NCBI GenBank assembly: GCA_020435185.1
Contig: JAGRAA010000067.1
Location: 1-8,670 of the forward strand
Direction of reading: 5' to 3'
Length of the DNA: 8,670 nucleotides
From: Bdellovibrionales bacterium
GTDB lineage: Bacteria > Bdellovibrionota > Bdellovibrionia > Bdellovibrionales > UBA1609
Shown here: one piece after another, positions 5,584 to 8,670 of the stretch
Numbering within the stretch: position 1 is the first letter of the stretch
Layout of the letters: every line of letters begins with the position of its first letter
Translations under genes and position numbers: made by a program
The notes under the pieces: model-generated
Database searches by the model: none
What the model saw: the letters and a program-made list of their open reading frames with translations, nothing else
What the model was told of the DNA's origin: nothing

Positions 5584-6831
5584 ATGAATCAAGAAGTACG
5601 TCGGGTAGTCGTTACGGGACTCGGCGCTGTCACGCCTCTTGGTCTTAACCTTAAGACCTCTTGGGAGAATGCTCTCAATGGCAAGTCAGGTATTAAAGCC
5701 ATCACACAATTTGATCCTAACCAACATTCGGTAAAAATTGCCGGAGAAGTTTCTGATTTCGATGTATCTCAATACATCGAAAAAAAAGAACAAAAGAAAA
5801 TGGGACGCTTCATTCATTTGAGTTTGGCTGCTACTCAAATGGCATTAGAAGATTCTGGTTTAGACTTTACCTCAGAAGAAGTTAAAAATACCACTGGCTG
5901 CTACATAGGAGTGGGAATGGGGGCTCTTGAAATCATAGAGACTCAACACCTCACCTATTTAGAACGCGGTCCCGGTCGGCTCTCTCCTTTTTTCATCCCC
6001 TCTGTAATCACTAATTTAGCTGCTGGCCAGACCTCCATTCGATTTGGGTTTAAAGGCCCTAACTACACTGTCACATCGGCCTGTGCTTCTTCTAATCACA
6101 GTATCGGAGAGGCTTTCAATGCCATTCGAAACGGTGAATGTGACATCATGATCACCGGAGGCGCTGAAGCCACAATTTGCCCATTGGCAGTGGCTGGATT
6201 TGCGGCCATGAAAGCCTTATCGACTAGAAATGATCAACCAGAAATGGCCTCAAGACCTTGGGACAAAGACAGAGATGGTTTTGTCATGGGTGAGGGAGCA
6301 GGGACTCTCGTCTTAGAATCCTACGAGCATGCTTCTCAAAGAGGTGCGAAAATATATGCTGAAGTTACAGGATATGGCTTATCTAGCGATGCCTATCATA
6401 TGACCTCTCCATCTCCTGGTGGAGTTGGAGCGGCCAATGCCATGAACAACGCATTGAAGATGGCTGAAGTAAATCCAGAAGACATAGATTATATAAATGC
6501 ACATGGAACAAGCACTCCTATGGGAGATCAAATCGAGTCTGAAGCGATTAAATTGGTTTTTAAAGATCACGCGAAAAAACTTTGGGTCAGTAGTACTAAA
6601 AGTATGACTGGACACTGCTTAGGAGCAGCTGGAGCCTTAGAAAGCATTTTTTCTATCTTGGCTCTAAAACAAGGTCACATCCCCCCGACTATCAATTTAG
6701 ATTCACCCAGTCCTGAATGTGATTTAGATTATGTTCCTCTCGTGGCTCGAGAAAAGTCTATGCAACATGTTTTAAATAACAGTTTTGGTTTTGGTGGAAC
6801 GAACGCCTGTCTTTTATTTTCAAAAATATAA
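5584..6831 (+). CDS. fabF: Beta-ketoacyl-ACP synthase II (KAS II)
   Basis: FabF condenses malonyl-ACP with acyl-ACP to extend the chain by two carbons. From the ATG at 5584 the protein is 415 aa, matching E. coli FabF (413 aa). It begins MNQEVRRVVVTGLGAVTPLG, the normal family N-terminus. The catalytic residues are present: Cys167 in SACASSNHSIG, His308 in NAHGTST, Lys339 in SSTKSMTGH and His344 in the same block. The glycine-rich FGFGGTN is near the end. A GTG at 5557 would add nine residues (424 aa) and is possible. Neither start has a Shine-Dalgarno sequence, unlike most genes around it, so the start is the uncertain part. The gene follows acpP by 44 bases. FabB-type synthase is less likely given length and the acpP-fabF order. 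Confidence 0.95.
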   Translation: MNQEVRRVVVTGLGAVTPLGLNLKTSWENALNGKSGIKAITQFDPNQHSVKIAGEVSDFDVSQYIEKKEQKKMGRFIHLSLAATQMALEDSGLDFTSEEVKNTTGCYIGVGMGALEIIETQHLTYLERGPGRLSPFFIPSVITNLAAGQTSIRFGFKGPNYTVTSACASSNHSIGEAFNAIRNGECDIMITGGAEATICPLAVAGFAAMKALSTRNDQPEMASRPWDKDRDGFVMGEGAGTLVLESYEHASQRGAKIYAEVTGYGLSSDAYHMTSPSPGGVGAANAMNNALKMAEVNPEDIDYINAHGTSTPMGDQIESEAIKLVFKDHAKKLWVSSTKSMTGHCLGAAGALESIFSILALKQGHIPPTINLDSPSPECDLDYVPLVAREKSMQHVLNNSFGFGGTNACLLFSKI

Positions 6832-6862
6832 ATGTTTCTCTTCGTCTATTAAATTCTCTAGA

Positions 6863-6891
6863 TTGACCATTTTAAAGAACACAACTATAAC
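6863..6891 (+). promoter_or_regulatory. Promoter in the fabF-rpiB gap, placed for a leaderless rpiB transcript
   Basis: TTGACC (6863-6868), a 17-base spacer and TATAAC (6886-6891) match sigma70 boxes at five of six positions each with ideal spacing. This is the best promoter match I found in the window. Transcription is expected to begin 7-8 bases after the -10, at 6898-6899, which is the rpiB ATG itself. Confidence 0.6.
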
Positions 6892-6898
6892 CTTGTTT

Positions 6899-7345
6899 AT
6901 GGGCAATTGGATATTTAACCGAATCTATATAGGTTCTGATCATGCAGGCTTTACTTTAAAAAAATTTTTAAAAATAAATGTAAGTCCAGAGGAATGGATT
7001 GATGTAGGACCTGATTCTGATTCTTCTGTAGATTACCCTGATTATGCCCATTCCTTAATTCATCAATTCCTGTCTGACTCAAAAGATGCCGTGGGTGTTC
7101 TTATTTGTGGTTCAGGGCAAGGAATGGCCATGACTGCAAATAAATATCCTCAAATCAGAGCCGCTTTATGTTGGGACGAAGAAAGTGCTCGACTGGCCCG
7201 TGAACACAACGATGCCAACGTACTTTGCCTAAGTGCAAGATTGATTGGACAAGATTTAAACTTAGGAATTTTAGAAACCTTTTTATCGACTCCCTTTGCC
7301 GGTGGTCGACATCAAAAAAGGGTCGATAAAATTTCGAAACTTTAG
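6899..7345 (+). CDS. rpiB: Ribose 5-phosphate isomerase B (RpiB/LacAB family)
   Basis: RpiB interconverts ribose 5-phosphate and ribulose 5-phosphate in the pentose phosphate pathway. From the ATG at 6899 the protein is 148 aa, the usual length (E. coli 149). Motifs: IGSDHAG (11-17), catalytic Cys70 in LICGSGQGM, His103 in REHNDANVL and the C-terminal phosphate-binding segment GGRHQKRVDKI. The frame is open upstream into fabF, to an ATG at 6785. The residues added that way are unlike any RpiB, and the region before 6899 is the fabF-rpiB gap with a promoter. No Shine-Dalgarno sequence precedes 6899, and the promoter just upstream predicts a leaderless mRNA. The N-terminus carries about seven residues (MGNWIFN) before the first strand. 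The TAG stop lies inside the glyA ribosome-binding site. Confidence 0.93.
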   Translation: MGNWIFNRIYIGSDHAGFTLKKFLKINVSPEEWIDVGPDSDSSVDYPDYAHSLIHQFLSDSKDAVGVLICGSGQGMAMTANKYPQIRAALCWDEESARLAREHNDANVLCLSARLIGQDLNLGILETFLSTPFAGGRHQKRVDKISKL

Positions 7346-7353
7346 GAGCTTAT

Positions 7354-8589
7354 ATGAGTCTTTCAAAAATGGACCCTCAGGTCGCCGAATTCATCAATGC
7401 AGAACTTAATCGACAAGAGTATGGCCTAGAAATGATTGCCTCTGAGAACTACGCCTCTAAAGCTGTTATGGAAGCACAGGGCTCTGTGCTTACTAATAAA
7501 TACGCAGAAGGTTATCCCAAAAAAAGATATTATGGTGGCTGCGAATTTGTTGATGAGGTTGAACAAATTGCCATTGATCGAGTAAAAAAACTTTTTGGTG
7601 CAGAACACGCGAATGTACAACCTCATTCTGGATCTCAGGCCAACATGGCCGTATACTTAGCCAGTGTTAAACCTGGGGCAAAAGTTTTAGGAATGGACCT
7701 CTCTCATGGAGGTCATCTCACTCATGGATCACCGGTCAACTTCAGTGGTATTCTTTTTGATATGATTCACTACGGGATTGACCCCGACACAGGTAGAATT
7801 AACTACGAAAAAATCCATGAAATTGCTCAAAAAGAAAAACCTGAACTCATTATTGCCGGATATAGCGCCTACCCCAGAGAGATAGATTTTAAGAAATTTA
7901 GAGAAATCGCTGATTCTGTGAAAGCTGAACTTATGGTCGATATGGCTCATTTTGCGGGCTTAGTCGCCGGAGGAGCCCATCCCTCACCTATCCCTTATGC
8001 CGATTATGTAACCACTACGACTCACAAAACTCTAAGGGGTCCAAGAGGGGGACTCATATTAACCACCGAAGAAAATTCTAAAAAGGTGAATTCAAAAATT
8101 TTTCCTGGAATTCAGGGCGGCCCTCTCGAACATGTTATTGCGGCAAAAGCCGTTGCTTTTGGTGAGGCACTTAAACCTGAATTTAAATCTTACATAGACC
8201 AAGTTGTGAAAAACGCTAAAGCTTTAGCAAAGGCCATGATGGACAATGGTTATAAACTTGTTACCGATGGAACAGATAATCATCTAATTTTAGTAGATCT
8301 TACTAATAAAAACGTCACTGGAAAAGACGCTGAGATCGCCTTAGATGAGGCTGGAATTACAGTAAATAAAAATACGGTCCCCAATGAAACTCGCTCTCCT
8401 TTCGTCACCAGCGGTGTCCGCATCGGAACCCCCGCTTTAACTACCAGAGGGATGAAAGAAGAACAAATGCAAACCATTGCTTCTTGGATCGACGAAGTTC
8501 TTTCGAATATTGAAAACGATGACAAAAAATCTCAGGTGAGAAAAGAAGTAAAAAAACTTTGCGAAAAATTCCCGATTTATAGAGTTTGA
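7354..8589 (+). CDS. glyA: Serine hydroxymethyltransferase
   Basis: GlyA converts serine and tetrahydrofolate to glycine and 5,10-methylene-tetrahydrofolate, the main source of one-carbon units. It is a fold-type I pyridoxal phosphate enzyme of 411 aa, near the family norm (E. coli 417). Seen: NKYAEGYPKKRYYGGCE (48-64), HSGSQAN (91-97), DMAHFAGLVAGG (196-207) and the pyridoxal phosphate lysine Lys225 in TTTTHKTLRGPRGG. VRIGTPALTTRG (355-366) follows near the C-terminus. The start is firm: AGGAG at 7344-7348 ends five bases before the ATG and overlaps the rpiB stop, giving an eight-base gap and likely translational coupling. It is the last complete gene; the order rpiB-glyA after fabF is known in deltaproteobacterial relatives, often followed by nrdR, which would lie beyond the window. 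Confidence 0.97.
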   Translation: MSLSKMDPQVAEFINAELNRQEYGLEMIASENYASKAVMEAQGSVLTNKYAEGYPKKRYYGGCEFVDEVEQIAIDRVKKLFGAEHANVQPHSGSQANMAVYLASVKPGAKVLGMDLSHGGHLTHGSPVNFSGILFDMIHYGIDPDTGRINYEKIHEIAQKEKPELIIAGYSAYPREIDFKKFREIADSVKAELMVDMAHFAGLVAGGAHPSPIPYADYVTTTTHKTLRGPRGGLILTTEENSKKVNSKIFPGIQGGPLEHVIAAKAVAFGEALKPEFKSYIDQVVKNAKALAKAMMDNGYKLVTDGTDNHLILVDLTNKNVTGKDAEIALDEAGITVNKNTVPNETRSPFVTSGVRIGTPALTTRGMKEEQMQTIASWIDEVLSNIENDDKKSQVRKEVKKLCEKFPIYRV

Positions 8590-8630
8590 TTTTAATATCC
8601 AAAGAGAGAATTTCAAATCATTTTCATAAA

Positions 8631-8668
8631 ATGCGAGTTCGGAGCGCAGGCGAAGCCGAGCACCGCAT
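8631..8668. repeat. GC-rich hairpin after glyA (possible dispersed palindrome)
   Basis: ATGCG (8631-8635) pairs with CGCAT (8664-8668). Inside it GTTCGG (8637-8642) pairs with CCGAGC (8656-8661) with one G-U pair, leaving a 13-base loop. About two thirds of the bases are G or C, sharply unlike the AT-rich surroundings, and the element begins 41 bases after the glyA stop. No U run follows within the window, so it does not look like a standard terminator. A REP-like intergenic repeat or an mRNA 3'-end stabiliser is possible. Only one copy is visible. Confidence 0.5.
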
Positions 8669-8670
8669 GT

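Noticed and set aside
6785..6898. In-frame upstream extension of rpiB starting inside fabF
   Set aside because: The extra 38 residues have no resemblance to RpiB and overlap the conserved GFGGTN end of FabF. The promoter at 6863-6891 lies within this stretch.
7696..7724. Near-palindrome around GACCTC...GAGGTC in glyA
   Set aside because: It encodes the conserved glyA active-site region DLSHGGH, so codon constraint explains it. Nothing suggests a regulatory site inside the gene.
8631..8670. ATG at 8631 as the start of the next gene, for example nrdR
   Set aside because: There is no ribosome-binding site. The frame (MRVRSAGEAEHRM) is simply the translation of the palindrome and lacks the cysteine motif at the start of NrdR.

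Overview
This 8.67 kb AT-rich window carries the type II fatty-acid synthesis (FAS II) operon of a Gram-negative bacterium. It is flanked by the end of a superoxide dismutase gene and by two envelope-type genes on the opposite strand. The order yceD-rpmF-fabH-fabD-fabG-acpP-fabF-rpiB-glyA, with rpiB and glyA directly after fabF, resembles gene orders known from the former Deltaproteobacteria and Bdellovibrionota. Low GC, signal peptides and a likely outer-membrane barrel protein fit a low-GC member of that group. This placement is an inference from gene order and composition, not from a marker gene.

Layout. Bases 1-311 are the 3' end of a Fe/Mn superoxide dismutase gene, closed by a clear intrinsic terminator (336-366). 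Bases 397-666 and 835-1479 (minus strand) encode a small secreted protein of unknown function and a probable outer-membrane beta-barrel protein. From 1604 onward every gene is on the plus strand: yceD (DUF177), rpmF (ribosomal protein L32, 59 aa), fabH, fabD, fabG, acpP, fabF, rpiB and glyA. The window ends in a GC-rich hairpin just after glyA.

How the genes work together. FabD loads malonyl groups onto the acyl carrier protein AcpP. FabH makes the first condensation with an acyl-CoA primer, FabF carries out later condensations, and FabG reduces the beta-keto group. The dehydratase and enoyl reductase genes are not here. YceD and L32 tie the cluster to ribosome assembly, as in many bacteria. 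RpiB (pentose phosphate isomerase) and GlyA (serine hydroxymethyltransferase) supply sugar-phosphate and one-carbon metabolism.

Points that depart from routine. plsX, which commonly lies between rpmF and fabH, is absent, and those two genes are one base apart. A good sigma70-type promoter (TTGACC, 17 bases, TATAAC) sits so close to the rpiB ATG that rpiB is predicted to have a leaderless transcript. An interrupted palindrome covers the spacer and -10 region of the predicted operon promoter. fabF lacks a recognisable Shine-Dalgarno sequence and follows a weak hairpin at the acpP stop. I found no undescribed multi-gene system; most of the window is housekeeping.
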